Shown one piece after another: positions 41,201 to 55,184 of a stretch of 64,000 nt of DNA (positions within the stretch are counted from its first letter, which is position 1; every line of letters begins with the position of its first letter). The stretch covers positions 5,961,976 to 6,025,975 of the forward strand of contig CM072889.1 of the NCBI GenBank assembly GCA_037013685.1. Direction: 5' to 3'. The notes beneath the pieces were generated by a model, which had not been told where the DNA came from, searched no databases, and saw nothing but the letters and a program-made list of their open reading frames with translations. Source of the stretch: Acridotheres tristis (lineage: Eukaryota; Chordata; Aves; Passeriformes; Sturnidae). Position numbers and translations under genes: made by a program.

Positions 41201-43856
41201 CATAGCTCATATTCTATCTTTCATTATATATTTTTCTAGTAAAAACACTGAGTGTTAACAGGTAAGAGAGAAGTCTACTGATAACTGTAACTTAGAATTT
41301 TCTCCTCCTCTCTCTACTTCTGAGGTGTTGATATCTCACTGAAAAAAAAAAATTGCCTTTGTGCCTTTTTTCTTTGTCAGTACCTTTCCTGCATGTAATA
41401 ATTTTACATTCAGAGTATGTAACAAGGAAACTAATCTTCCTCAAAGTACCACCTCTAAATGTTTTCCTGATTGTTCCACTGAGGCATTTCTTTATTAGTT
41501 TGTTTAGGTTTAGATCCAAAGATGGTTTTCTAAAACATTAGGTCAAAAGGTAGACATGATAACATTTCAATAGTTAAACAACAAAAAAAATCTTCCCAGA
41601 GCAGGGATGACAGCTTAGAGATATTTTTTTGACCCAGTAAAAATTAGCTATTATTTCACTATCTTGATCTCTAAAGATCCAGCCACAGACCTGATCCAAG
41701 AGTCAGGAGAATCTAGTATCACCAAACTTCCACGAAGCACAGTGCCATTCATGAGCTTCACCACAGAACAATGCAAAAAGTAATCACACACCATGTGAAA
41801 ATTCCAGAGGTGGAAAACCAAAATTTAGAGTCTTCGATCTATAGTTCTTAATCCATTTTGAAATAGATAACCTGGATAACCATCAGGAATGGTTAGCCCT
41901 TAATTCTCTGGGATGGTTTAGGGTTTCTATAAATAAGCCGCAGTTTTCTGTTATGCTCTATCTAGTCATAAAGGCACAAAATCTGTAACAGAAAATGTGG
42001 TATTTTTAATAAAAGCATCCAGCAACAGTCTGTTCTAAAATCTGATCATGAGACTTATTTTCTAATGAAATTATGCTTATGCAACTGTCTTATTTTGTGT
42101 TTCTCCTTCTGTCAGCAGTAAGCTATGTGAATATTCAATTTATTTATTTCCTAATTATTTTATACCAGAAATAAATTTATTACATCTTTGAGAATAAAAA
42201 TTCAAGTAGTGAACACATATGGTGGTCACAAAGTCATCTGGTACACGTTTTAAGTTCAAGCCCCTGACTTCTGAGGGAGCTTTTTGCTTGTACAGGAAAC
42301 ATATTGCAAATGCTCATATTCCTATTCAAAATTGTATCTACAGATATTTTTGAGTAAAAATACATTTTCTATTTATTTTCCTAATTATAGATATTCCTTA
42401 TAGTCCAGCTGAGAGCTACAGGTTTTTTTCAAAGCTGGAAAGAGCCCACTTCATTTTTCTGCATCTTCACTCAGCTTCTTCTCTTTGGGAGTCTGAGATG
42501 ATTTCCGCTTCCATAACAGGCTAAGATTGCCTCATGTCACCAAGCAGACCTAACCGTACATCAAAGAAAGTTTCTACATTTAATGCCCAAGAGCTGAGTG
42601 TGCAAGGGAGGAGTTCTCTTCTAAAACAGCTACACATTTCACATGTGGAAAAAGATTTTTAATAAATGTTTGGTGTGGAGGGCACTGTAATTGGTTAATA
42701 TTAGAAGCCAAAATTCACAGCAGTGCCCATAGGAACCTGACACTCAATCCAGGAATGATCACATCCTATTACACTGAGAGTCCTGCTGGAAGGAGGAAAG
42801 GCAGGATCTAAGCACAACAAAACTCAAAACTCCAGTCTACCCCTTGTAGTCTCACTACCCCTCCTCTGTGGCAACACGGTCCCAGTAAAACTCTACACAG
42901 GCATGGTTGAATTGTCCTTTGTTTTTAAATAAATTTGTTCCTAATGAAGGCCCCAACTCAGAACCTCCATCAACATCGTAAGAGGTGTGGTAAATTACAA
43001 CCTTGATTCTTCAGCATAAAGGAATGGAAATGTTTTTGGATCTAGCACCAGGATAAAAGCACCACAGCCTCAGATGCAGAGAGAGGGGGATGCAGGAAAC
43101 TGTATGAGCAGCCATCTCTTGGAAATGAAAATAATACATTTGCATTCCAAGATGTTGACATATTCCTCTCCCTTTCTCCCATAGCCCATGCTTTCTCATA
43201 CGAAGAATTTTCTCCCAGAACTACCTACACATTGACTAGCCACAGTACAAATGCTCAAATACTTCCTCTTTCGGATGCTCATATTTGTAAAATACTGTTT
43301 TACATTAACTCCTGATGTAACAGAGTCATTGCACTCTGCTCCTATGGAACATACTTAGTAAGCTCTTTGGACTGCAGAGGCTTTTCTTTTATTACTGTTT
43401 TGCAGTCAGTTACACAGGTGACTTCTCTTTCATTTCTATTTCATTACTGAATTACAAGACTTGTGTTGTGTCTGTTGTTCAAAATTTCATACATTCTGGG
43501 TACAGTATGTGAGACACAGAGATAGGATCTTGGAGTGTCAAGGGTGTAAATATTCCCATGACTACAAAATCAACCATTTATATGTGAAGATCTAAATGTC
43601 CTTAGAGCTAAGTACAGCTGCCACCATTAAAAGTTAGCACAGCAATGCACTTTGCATGCCATAAATTACCTCCCCATGGACAAGCAATTTCAGTGCAAGA
43701 ATATAATGTGGCTGGTGAAAAGCAACAAGAAAAAGCAGCTTTGGTATCATAAAATGAAGCAGATTTAATCCCAGTTCCAAAGGGTATGAGATAAGTGCCC
43801 CATATACATGAAAAGAAGGGGTAAGAGAAGAAGCTAGGGAAAGGAAAATATTCAAA
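38267..43856. other. Gene desert with possible regulatory stretches
   Basis: No gene seen. Around 39170-39300 the sequence is rich in ATTA/TAAT cores, a composition common in vertebrate developmental enhancers. This is suggestive only. Confidence 0.5.
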
Positions 43857-43960
43857 ATACACACACACACACACACACACACACATGTGTATGTGTATAT
43901 GTATGTGTATATGTATATGTATATGCATATGTATGTGTATATGTATACGTATACGTATAC

Positions 43961-44013
<53 letters not shown>
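43857..44013. repeat. 157-bp compound microsatellite, perfectly alternating purine-pyrimidine
   Basis: About 13 AC units, then TGTATG/TATATG hexamers, a TATACG block and a long TATATG run. Every base alternates purine then pyrimidine without a break from 43857 to 44013. Translated frames of alternating Met-Tyr-Val or Tyr-Thr residues across it are repeat artefacts. Confidence 0.97.
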
Positions 44014-44014
<1 letters not shown>

Positions 44015-47000
44015 AAAATCCTATGGTAGTCTGGTGCTGCAGTTAGGGCTGATAGTGCAAGAACTACCCTGAAGACAAAGGATAAATGGAGCAATAGATT
44101 CTGGTTTAGGAGAGACTACAGAGGTAGAATTGACCCTGTGTTCATAGCAGTGGAGGTATTTCACATTCACACACTAAAAAATACAAATAGACAGGCAAAC
44201 TGTAAAGAGATGGAGAAGAAATACACAGCACACACACATCCCCAATGGTAAGCAGTTTTTTTAAATGCTGACTTTTACTGATAGCCACAATCTTGCCTAC
44301 AAACAAAATTGTCTTCTTACCTGCAATGAAATAGTTAGAATAACTAAACTCCCCCCAAAATGAGCATTTTAATGATAATAGCATAAAAGAATTTGTGTGT
44401 GGAGATTATATACTTTACTAAAAAGTGAAGAAAATACCCTGGCACCTTTGATGGCAAAATAGCAGCAACTATTCAAGAGACAGTTCTAACACAATTACAG
44501 CAGTAAAGAAGAAAACTAATCACAACCCTCATCAAGCACAAAACTGGCAGATCCATCCTAACCCTCTCAAGTATACTTAATATAATTGTTTGCAGAGCAC
44601 AGAAATCTGTTAACACAAAAAGCTCATATAGCTGAGCTGTGTAAGAACAGAAGGACTTGTAAGCTCTACATGGCATATGTGTATTTGGAAAGATTTGTTC
44701 AGAAGGAGACTCTTACCACAGAATGAAGCACTCATTCATTTAAAAATGGAGGCTGAAAGCATTTGATTGAATCCTTGGGTCTGAATAATGATAATTCTGT
44801 GGGTTATGTCAACTGTTAGGTGAGTTATATGTATAGTAGGTGTAGGCCTGAGTAACTTCAGATAATATTGGCACAGGCACAGAGCAAAGGCAGAGCAGAA
44901 CCTAGCAGCTCCAAAAACATATTGAGTAACCTTTCTTGTAGGCGAAGGATATTTACTCATGTTCATCAGAGTAACATCACTGTGAACACAAAAACCTCAG
45001 TGTATCATGCAAATGAATGGGTCAGTGGACTCCTTTGAATATGTGCATTTGCCTACGAGGCTGATAAGCAGCTTTTTGAGAAACAAGACACACAAATGGT
45101 TTTTATTTCCAGCATTCTGTGGGGCTCTAGGCAGACAGCTGATGTGTCTTTGATCTCAGAAACAAATAACAAGAACCTCTCCCGATAAGGAATACTCACA
45201 GTACCCCTAGATTGAATTTGGCTATGAGACACCATTCTTCACTTAGGCATGTTGGGCTATAAACAGAAATTTATGAATATCATCAGAAATTATTGCCTTT
45301 AAATGCATGTCAGCCAGTGATGTAAGTTTTGGTGAAGAGCACTCTACATTTGGCTAGCAGACTGAGAAAGCTCTGAGACAGTATTGCCCAATGTGAGATT
45401 GCAGAAGGGCAAGATTAGAACCAGTGAACTTAAGGGGCATATGAAATAGATTTTATTGTCTCTGTATATTAGCTTTTATTACCCCCCATGTGTGACCATT
45501 TTGTTTTGCAAGATGTACTGTACAAAAGAATGAAGAGAACAACTAGTTTAGGGACAAGAAGATACAGATATCTTGCAAGTGGCTGCTTTATGATTTTGGT
45601 TCCAAATCTTCAAAGTCCTGTATGATGCTCACAGAAGGTAGCAGAGGACACTAATCCTTACAAAAAATTCCTTGGTACTTGTGTTTTGCATTAAAAGAAA
45701 CTTTGGATATTTGTTTATTTTTATTCTAATTTTTTGGTGAAGGAATGCACATGTCAGCAATAAAAAAATTATGGCACAAGGATTTTATTCATTCTCATTA
45801 ACTGGAAATATCACTTAGAGTTCTTTCACAGTAACTTTTAAAATTATTGAAGTAACTAGCTATAACTTTGCAGAACTTTACTGCCAGCTCTTCTTTCCTC
45901 TATATTTCTGCACCTTCAGAGGTGGCAATCCCAATGCTGTATGACTAAACAACAACTCACAGACGTGTGACATTGTTTTGTTCATAAATTATTGGCTGCT
46001 TGGATTAATGAAGCAAAGCAGCCACCTCCTAAAGCGGTTTGTGATCAATTTTCTACCTGCACAGAAAGTTCTTTGAAAAGCATAAAGTACCTAAATCCGG
46101 CTAAAAAGATTAATTTGCATAAGACTTCTCTCAGCTATTTGGAGGTAACCAGTAGTGTAAAGTGAGAGGATCCTTATCCTCTGCTATTTATCCCTCCCCC
46201 TCACTTCAAGGCTGGGGATGCACTAAAGTTGGGGAAAGCGTTGTCGTGCTCTGACAGCTCCCAATATATCCAGGGGTCCTTGCAGACAATAGCCAGACAG
46301 TCATAAATTACAGCAGTGTATAGGTTGCTCTAAATTACTGTACGTTTAAAGAAGTTTAATGATGAGAGAATGACAGCCAGCTCTGTGGGAGAACCCCCAT
46401 TCCAGAGCTGAAAAGACCTTGGCACAAGAGAGAACCTCGCTCTTTTTCAGTGCTCCTACACTATTTTAGGAATCATCATTCTTCCATGCTGAGAGATCAT
46501 TTTCTAAGTCGTCTGTGTTGCCATAGCAAAAGCCAGATTTTTTTCCTCCCAATGCCTGACAAAAAGAGTCTGCACAATTACAGAGGAAAACAGTATAAAC
46601 AACAGTTTTAAAATTACTACAAGTGTCTTCTATGGCTTTGCTTTTTTGATCTCCATTAAAGTACAGTTTAGTCTTATCAGGGATGTAAAAACATGCCTGA
46701 ATTCTTCTAGTTGTCTTCAGATCTGGTGATTCTGAAAAGTGCTAGTCTTACCTCATGACTGAAAATTTTGTGAACTGGAAGAGAATGGCTGGTGCAGAGG
46801 AGGACATGCTTTCTCAGGGAGACATTTTAAGGGATGTGTTCCATTCACTTATAGATATTGTTAACAACTATAAAATCAGGACAGCTAGCAATCACAAAAA
46901 ACTCAAAATACTAAAGTAATCAGAAAAGAAAACACAACTTTCTCTACTTGCAAGAGCCTAAATATTGAAAAGCCATACTTGGAACTGCCTAACACATATA

Positions 47001-47529
47001 CAGGTTCCTACACTTTGAATTGCCCCCAAATGCTTCAATGAATAATAAAAAAAACAAACCTGCACACTCGAAATTATATTAAGAACAGTTTTAGACTAAA
47101 CTTCAGATTATTGAGTCCTGAGTGCTCCTGGGGTCGAACATTAAAATTTCACCCCATATTATTAATGTGCAATATCAAAAGGCCTCAATCACTATAATCA
47201 GTCACTTAGCACAGTATGTAATTATTCAGCATCATTGAATGTTAGTTACACAAAAGGGGTCAGAATGCTGCTGCAGACACACAAACACTACAGCTTTTAG
47301 TTTATACCAATTTGCATTCTAAATAGTCACTTGACTTTTCCTCTATGACAGTCTCACAATTGATTAGATAAATATTTTGCAGTAAGCCATGAGAATGTAG
47401 GGCCATAAATCAAGGTGTCATTTTAGAGACTGAGAAATCTCTAAACAACCAAAAATGAAATACTACTGCTTGAAGTAATGTGTTAACTTCCAAAGCAGTA
47501 GTCTTGATGAAGCTCTGTGAAACTTCAAC
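44014..47529. other. Gene desert, nothing firm
   Basis: No gene seen. The segment at about 46010-46160 is complex, non-repetitive sequence that could be a conserved element. Nothing else is recognised. Confidence 0.5.
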
Positions 47530-47800
47530 ATCTTGTGTTTCAGTTTATGCCCTCTATCTCTAGTCTCTCACTAGGCAAAACTGAAAAGAACATGGCTTTG
47601 TCTTCTGTACACCTCCCAACAGATATTTGCCCATGTCCATGAGTTCCCTGCCTGAGCCTTCTCTTCTCTGACCTTGGCAGTCCCATGTCTCTCAGCCTTT
47701 CCTCAGAAGGAGAAGCTCCAATCCCTTCTCACCCACAGAGCCCCTCAGTGCACTGAGAGAGCCCCCAGCTGTGCACAGCACTCCAGTACTCAGCAATGAG
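47530..47800 (-). mobile_element. CR1 LINE fragment, 3' part of ORF2
   Basis: The reverse complement aligns with the late ORF2 region of CR1. The plus strand shows the block CTCTCAGCCTTTCCTCAGAA (near 47691), then GAGAAGCTCCAATCCCTTCT, and ends near GCACTCCAGTA. The other side contains CTTTGTCTTCTGTACACCTC and CAGATATTTGCCC. It is diverged with no coding capacity and no preserved 3' tail. Confidence 0.8.
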
Positions 47801-50305
47801 AAGTCTTTCCAAATTAAAAATTTTAATTCTGTCTGCAGTGTGCAGTTTAGGATGTCAATTAATTCTGGTGCATGTCAATTCATCGCAAGAAATTTCTGAT
47901 GTGCTTGATTACTTAAACTCTTTTAAGAGTTACTGCGTGACTTAAGCAGACAATACAAGATATTCTTATCATTTAAAGGGTTTAGAAATTTGAATAGGCT
48001 ACCCAAAGCTGTCATTAGTGGCTGAATTTGTGGTTGGCAATGATATAGCCTAATTTTTGTCAGAAAAAGAAAATATACATTGTCATTTTCCCAAAATTAC
48101 TGTGGATTTCAGTCACTGAATTGGGAAGGTTGTGGGATTTTTTGTTCGTTTGGAGTTTCGTTGTTGTTGCTTTTTGGCTTTTTTCCTTTCAATTTCCAAA
48201 CATACGTAAAACAACTGAACACCAAGGGGTTGTTTTGTTTTGTTTTGTTGCCTGGGGCTTTTTTGGATGATGACAACTCATTTTGCACTTCTTACAAAAT
48301 TTTTGTCCAGAAGGAGCTGACTCTCCTCCTAGTTGAAGCTGAATTGGCATTACCCACCAACACCAGTTATTCATTAAAGAAGCTGTATTCCCTCAGTGAT
48401 TTAAGGGTTGCAGGATTTGAGGTGGACTGAAAAAGCAAATTAGAAAAACCATAAAAAATAAAATGTACATGGATCTTTTCTTTCCATTGCATACAAACAT
48501 AAAAACGGGTAGGCAAACTTGTACAGCTTCAATATACACCATGTGAACTTCGCTTCTTTGGCATATTCAGGATGACTGAGATAGCATCCTAGGAATTTAT
48601 GAGTTGGTTTATGTGAAAAATTATTTGTCTGAGAGCTGATCCTTCAAAACACTAAAAATAAACAAGCCCACTTTTCAAGCTGTGCTAAATACTGTCTTTG
48701 AATGCAAAGCTGTGTTTATCTGAGAGCTGGAATCCAAGACAGAACTGGACCAAAATAGTGTGCTGATTGTTTTCCTTACATTGCATGCAACAAATGATAA
48801 CTGCTTATTCGTTTGCATTTATTTTGTGCCTCTCAGTAGGTATTGCATAAAAAAATAATGGAAAGGCACCTGATTTTGCTTGAAAAGCATCAGTCACCCA
48901 TAGGCTGTGGCAGTTCTGTGATGAAGAGCTAAACAATGCAGCTCTCCCCCAGGGTGTGAGTGTTTTAGGCAACCAGTGTGGATCGTACTCAGCACCTTGG
49001 TTACCTCTGAATACAGAGCTGCACTGACCCTGCTGCTTCTCCTCCTGCTCTTGGTCACTTCCCTGTGCATCTCACAAGCTCTGGGTGTATCATCTGGGTG
49101 GCCCTTCCCATTTCCAGCTGTCATGTGTCTTTGTCATTTCACTGCAATCCATCCCCAGGGAGGTCTCTGGGAACAGACTCACTAAATCTTTTCCGCAATA
49201 TGAATCTGTAAGGTTTCCTTGATGAGAGAGAGGTATGGAAATACAATCTGTGGAAACAAAATCCCACTTGTCAGAAAGTTAAGGATATTGAAAAGCACCT
49301 TGCAAAATCAAGTCAGTGTTTGCTACTTAATTATACATGAGCCAGAAACACAAACTTGGACTCCTCCAAATGTCACAAAGTTCAAGAGTTTGACTCCCCA
49401 AATCAGATCTCTTTACGCCATATTGACTCAAGGTGGGCCAATTTTATGTCTCTCTGAATACCTATCTTCCCACTAGTATTCCAAAGCATAAGCAGAGCAA
49501 CACTCATAATTAACAATTGTGTCACAGCCTATAAAAGGCTCCCTGCTCAGGAAGCTGAAAAGCTGAGCAGAAATTAAGCCAACACTTGCTGTTAAGGGTC
49601 CACAGCTCCTACGCTGAGCAAATATGAACAAAAGCCAGAAAACTTGGGGAAAAAAAAGAAAAAGAAGCTGTAAAACCCTAATGGTAGTTGATGGAAGTTT
49701 AACACATTCAGATGTGTCTTCTGATTCATACATGCATAAATGCCACATTTAATTTCTAAAGAGATCTGAACTGTAACTTTATCTCTATGCTAGTGGTAGT
49801 CATACATCTCAGCTTTATCTATTAATACCTTCTTCCAGAAAAGCAACTCCCATGCCAGTCCTTGACTCTAATTTAAGGCACGGCTGGTATTTTCACATAT
49901 TAGGTACTTTGGATTTTGTTTCCTCATCACACAGAACATGACTCAGATATTGATTGAGAGGAGCAACACCACCCTCTTACAATTAAAGTTAAAATTCATT
50001 TGCATTTAAAGGAATGAATTAAAATACTATCTAACTGTCTATCTCATGGGGACAGAAAGTGAAAGAAATTACTGTTTCAGTCATACATTTCATTTCTTTT
50101 CATATTATTAAATACGATTTTCCCCAAGGTCACAGGGCATAGGGACATGGCTACATCTGAATTCCAAGTGTCTGACACTTAGTGTGATTTGTCTTGTATC
50201 CAAAATTCCAGCTTTGATTATGAAAACAGGAAGAGGGAATAGCATCTTCTTCTTCAACCATCACTAGTGCTTCAGGAGAAAATAAATAGATGTCCTAAAT
50301 ATAGG
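47801..50305. other. Intergenic between CR1 fragment and LTR
   Basis: AT-rich. Contains the TTTTG repeat and an isolated TATA-box-like CTATAAAAGGC at 49529-49539 with no gene attached. The 116-codon frame at 48080-48430 crosses the T/G-rich repeat and is not convincing. Confidence 0.55.
48228..48250. repeat. TTTTG short tandem repeat
   Basis: About four TTTTG units in T/G-rich sequence (48140-48260). Confidence 0.7.
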
Positions 50306-50944
50306 TGTTAGGGGTTGGATTGTTCCCCTTTTTCTTTCTGTGAATTCCTCCCATTATTATGGTAAGTAGTTGTGGCTACACCTTAAAACATAGATAATGT
50401 TCTCTCGTAGGGGGGTGGGTGGAGGGAGAAGGGGGGGGGGGAACCGGAAAAGGAAAGGTGGGAGAGGGGGCTGGGGAGAGGACGCTCTCTCGCTGGGCTC
50501 GTGGACGGAGAGGACGCCCCGTGCTTCGCTCTGGCATCTCCCCCTGCCATCCCAGCACTGAGATCCACGCTCCCTGCCTTGGACATCGCTCTGCCGCTCT
50601 CCCATCTCACCCTACTATCTCCGGACACTCTGCGGAGCACCACGACCGACACCGTGAGAGGGGGGAGTCACCTTCCCATCCCCTCTCACCTCTGGGCCTC
50701 CGCCGCCATCACTCCAGCCCTCTTCAACTGCGCGGGACCTGCCCTGCCCCCACAGCACCGGTAACTGAGCACAGGGAGACGGCCTGAGGCCAAAGGGGAC
50801 TGGAGCGGAGCTAGACTGTTCTGTTCTGTTGCCAATTTTCATAGCTGTTGTTGTTTTCTGCCTTGTTAAATACCAGTAAAGAACTGTTATTCACATCCCC
50901 ATATCTCCTGCCTGAAAGCGTCTGATTTGGACCTAAAATAATCA
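50306..50944 (+). mobile_element. Probable solo LTR of an endogenous retrovirus
   Basis: Begins TGTTAGGGGTTGGATTG and changes abruptly from AT-rich desert to GC-rich sequence with a long G-run. It then has a compact R/U5-like end (TTGTTAAATACCAGTAAAG, an AGTAAA polyadenylation variant near 50875). If it ends at the CA at 50943-50944, the flanks are ATAGG (50301-50305) and AAAGG (50945-50949), an imperfect target-site duplication. No internal viral genes follow. Open frames of 60-120 codons inside (50357-50842) look like composition artefacts. The 3' boundary is uncertain. Confidence 0.55.
50411..50440 (+). repeat. G-run within the 50.3-kb LTR-like element
   Basis: G-rich tract (GGGGGGTGGGTGGAGGGAG followed by a long homopolymer G run) with at least four G-triplets close together. 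It could form a G-quadruplex on the plus strand. It is also a likely site of assembly length error. Confidence 0.6.
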
Positions 50945-53900
50945 AAAGGGAGGGGGGTTGCACTCTGCATTGCAGAAAAGGGGCTCTTGCCTTTCCTTAA
51001 ACCATGCCTGTCTTTTCAAACCAAGACAATAGGAAATATGTGTATAAAACCCAGGTGTAATTTGGCTTTATATGGCTATATTAAGAGCAATTACATCACT
51101 CATAAGAGCAATTTTGCCCTTTAGTAAACCACTGTAAAGTAGGCAAATCTTCCAAAAGATACCACAATGTTAACTGTACAGTTGTGTAGTTCTTCTCTGT
51201 TTATTATAGTATTAGCTCTATGATTTTTTACACCCCACAGGAAACCACTTAAAAGAAGGGAAAAATTAACTCATCAGGCAATCTTGGAGCTTAATAATGA
51301 GATATTTCTTTCTGCTGTGGAAAGCATTCAGGTTCAGTCACAACTCACCTGTCCACAATCTAATGAAATGTACAATCACTAAACAGAAATCAAGGACACC
51401 AGATGGGCCAGCTCTGTCAGAAATTGTTCAATTCCTGTTCTAATACAAAGTGATCATTGCCTCCCAAACCATTACTAATAGTTATTTATTTGATTAATTA
51501 ATTCACATCTTCATTACAACTATTTTATTAATATATTGTTTAGAACTATCCATTCCAGAGTCCATTTTTTCCAATGCTTAAATATGGACATATGGCAAGT
51601 CACAGGTCTCAGAACTGCTGTTACTGGTTCTCTGCAAACCTCGGATGATGTTATGCTTTCATTCAAGCTACTTTTCTATAACTCATTTCCACATCTGCCA
51701 ATGGTAATGGCATTTCTTTATTTCTCGTAATTTATACGTCTACATTGTCTCCTAGAAACACTAGTTATTTTTTGCATACAGAGTCTCCCAGTAGACACAT
51801 ATTTAACCCACCCACATATCCTATCTAGCCTTAATTAAAGGCAATGACAATCTCTTTGACCATGTTTTAGTTGATGTTGGAAAGTACTGGTGTTAACTCC
51901 AATGTACTTGGTTCCACATTTGCTGTTTCACTCAGGCTGGCTTCTGTCAGCAGATGGGGTTCATTTGCTGTTTTGAGGCACTGTGTACTGAAAACGTTTA
52001 AGTCATATGCAGAGAGGCATTCCCTTATTTCTGGAAAATGGTAAATGCATGCATTCTCCACGCTCTGAGCTTCAAGGGTGTGACTTATGACACTTAGAGC
52101 TGAGCTCCACAGTACAAGCTGTAGAAACTTTTAGTCTTTTCCCATCATCAGGCAAAATGAAAGCTATCTCACACATCATGCTGAGTATGGCAGAGTCGTG
52201 ATTTACTTGGTCCTACTAAGGTGAAAGATAACTACATAAGTAAGATTTACTTCAAATGTCAGAAACACCACACTGCTCAAGTTAGCAATTTGTGCTCTTT
52301 TCATTTGGAATGACAACTACCACAATGCAGTTCTGCAATGGCAAACCTGATGACTGCATGCAAACACAGCAGAAAATTTACAGAACCACACATACATAAA
52401 ACAGATTAAAAACTTGTATTTCCCTTTGAATATGAAGTTAAGGCATAAAATACAATCGTGAATACAATGACAATGGCTTTTTTTAAACACTATTATCATT
52501 AACTGACAGCACAGACACCTAATTGCCTATAGTTAAGTCTACATAACATTACTTTTTTGTGTCTTGCATGGCTAATTCAACAAATAGAAATGTCTGCAAG
52601 GTATTTGGCTAGTCAAAGGTCTTTCAGACTGCCACATGGAAGGACTACTGTGACAAGATGACATAGTCTGTGTTTCACAGCCTGAAGTCCAAACTATGGA
52701 CTCCTTTATCTTTCTTCCACTCTCTCACCATTACATTTCTATTAGTTCAGCTCCAGTGAAGACTGATTTGACCCAAATGTTAGTGCTGACTGTTCATCAT
52801 GACTCCTGCTGTGTATAGAGCCAAGTCATAACATCCAGGGACAAAGAGATGAAAATCACGATCCCCTGTTCTACCTGGCCTAGGCTGCTTTCCCCTACCC
52901 AAACGCCCTTGTGATCACTGCAGCAATGAGGAATCTGAAAAAGCAAAAATGTACATTGTACATCTCAGCCAATGCCATTGTATAATTAACCAAAGCCATT
53001 CCTGCAGGACAGTGCACTGGAAATCAACGATGAGGAGAATTTTGGCGAACATTATGGTTTTGATGAGGTTTTTTTCAAAAGGCAAAAATGTTCTTTAACA
53101 AATTAAATCTCACATTTTTTTTCAAGATATGAAAAAACAAAATCTCGATTATATGCACACAAAATAGGGGAAGAGGTAGGTATGCAAAGGATGGGATGGA
53201 AAGTATTAAAACCAAGAGACTGACTTTCATAGCACTAGCTCCAGATTCAGTCTGGAGCTCTTGAGCTGGACATACATTCCTCTCAAAAATTTTCCTTCAC
53301 TCATTTTTAAGCTGCATCAAGCAGGTGCATGTCAGTATAAACCATTGCTGGAGTTTGAATTCATAAATATCAAAAGTTACTGAATCTGCAGACCTCAAGA
53401 AATTAGATTACATTCTATTTATACTCATGGCCAGATTCTAACCTCTATTTTAATAGCCTCAAATTACAGTAGTTTTGCTGGCACAAGTAATTTCTCTGTT
53501 TAAATCAGTTTATGTGAGGTAAGACTGCATATGAGAGAGAAAGAATGAATGGATCAGTGTAAATTTATACTATAGTTATAAGATATTGAAGCAGAAATGT
53601 GAAAACTTTCAAATTAAGCCTGTTGCAAGCAGACCTCAATTATTTAAGATACTTGTGACATGAGAAGGAATCAAAAAAAATCAGCAAAACAAAATGTTCC
53701 TGTATAAAAACTGTCATGTCAGGTAGGCATTTATAATTTCATTTTTTCCCTATTATGCATTAGCCCATACTTAAATTGCCACCTGAGAGCTACTAAGACT
53801 CCAGGATTAAGCTAGCAATTCTTTAGTTATAAGAAATCCCATACAAGTACTGTCCATTTAAACACATACATTAATCATCCAAAGTTTCAAGTGTATGACA

Positions 53901-55184
53901 TATAAGCCAGTAATTTTATATCAACCTAATTAGCTCATCAAGCCTAAAAAATGATTTTCTAAATGATTTTGGTTTCAATAAAATGAGTTTTCAAGTTCAA
54001 AATATACAAGACCATAAGCCAACACGAACACCAGCTTGTCTATGTCTAATGAATAACTGACAAAACAACATTCTCAACTTATTGTAATTTCATAATCTGT
54101 ATTTTTAGGAGATTTAATAATCAATCTGCATGTGGGAATCAAATAGCTGAGAGAGAACATGCATCTTTAATTGCCCAACAGCAATCTTTGAATGACTCCT
54201 TTCCTTTAACAAATAATAATTTCAAATTTCCTTAATAAATAATAATAAAATTCAGTGCAGGATCTTGGTGGATTAGTGGATGGTTTGAATCCAGATCTTG
54301 GTGTTCCATGTGGTTTGCTCAGAAGAGACTAAAGGCAGAGATGCTTCAGGAAACAAAAACACCACCCAGTTCCCTAGAGAAAAATACCAGCTTTCCCATG
54401 GTCTGTTCTGGGATGAAGATATCTTAAGGCAAGAGGAGCACAGTTAAATTGGATTTTCTTTCCTTGATTGTCGCTTCCTGAGCATTTAGAAATATAAAAA
54501 TTGGAAAATAGAAATAATCCAAGAGCTTGCACAGCACCCAGCTGAATTATGAACACTTCAGCAAATACTTGCTCATCTTTGTTGTTCTGTGGGAACCAGC
54601 CTCAGGAGAAGATTAGCATTCACAGTGAGACTCCTGCAGCTACTGGCTCTCCAGAGTTACAATACAGGAATTATTTCTGCTCATGATAAAAATTATAGTG
54701 GTCCCTATAAGAAAAGGATAGTTGTAAACTGTACTGCCAAAAGCTGATGAAAATTAAGTCCCTATTTCTTCCTGAGAAACTCCGCATGATGTGCCAGCTG
54801 TGCAGAAATATTGCCAATATATCCCAGCAGCCACACTGCTGGTTTACAAGTTAAAATGTCTTAAATGCTAAAAAAGAAATGATCAAACTTTCACTTTTAA
54901 GTTAATCCCTACTCTGTAACACTATCCTGCTCCTATGACACTGTGCTGTGAGCGTAATGCAAAATGATATTCATTGTTCATAAAGTCTTAAATATGTGTA
55001 GGATGTGTTTCAAAGCTGTTGTCTCTAATCAGCCCCATAAAGCCTGACAATAGTCTCTTCAATAAAGACTGATGTGATTACTATTCTGATGAAATTCTGG
55101 CTCTATCTCCCCCTGAAAAGGACTAGAGAAAGACACAGGAGCATTAGTTCAATTTGCCAGCCTCTAAAGAAAAGAAAGCATAAG
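50945..55184. other. Gene desert, nothing recognised
   Basis: AT-rich sequence with no recognisable gene or mobile element. Confidence 0.6.

Noticed and set aside
43608..44094. Open frames of alternating Tyr-Thr or Met-Tyr residues
   Set aside because: They are direct translations of the AC/TATATG microsatellite.
49529..49539. TATA-box-like CTATAAAAGGC
   Set aside because: No exon, initiation signal or gene follows. Isolated TATA-like strings are expected in AT-rich DNA.
50357..50842. Cluster of overlapping 60-122 codon frames
   Set aside because: They lie inside a GC-rich LTR-like block, occur on both strands, and have no domains.
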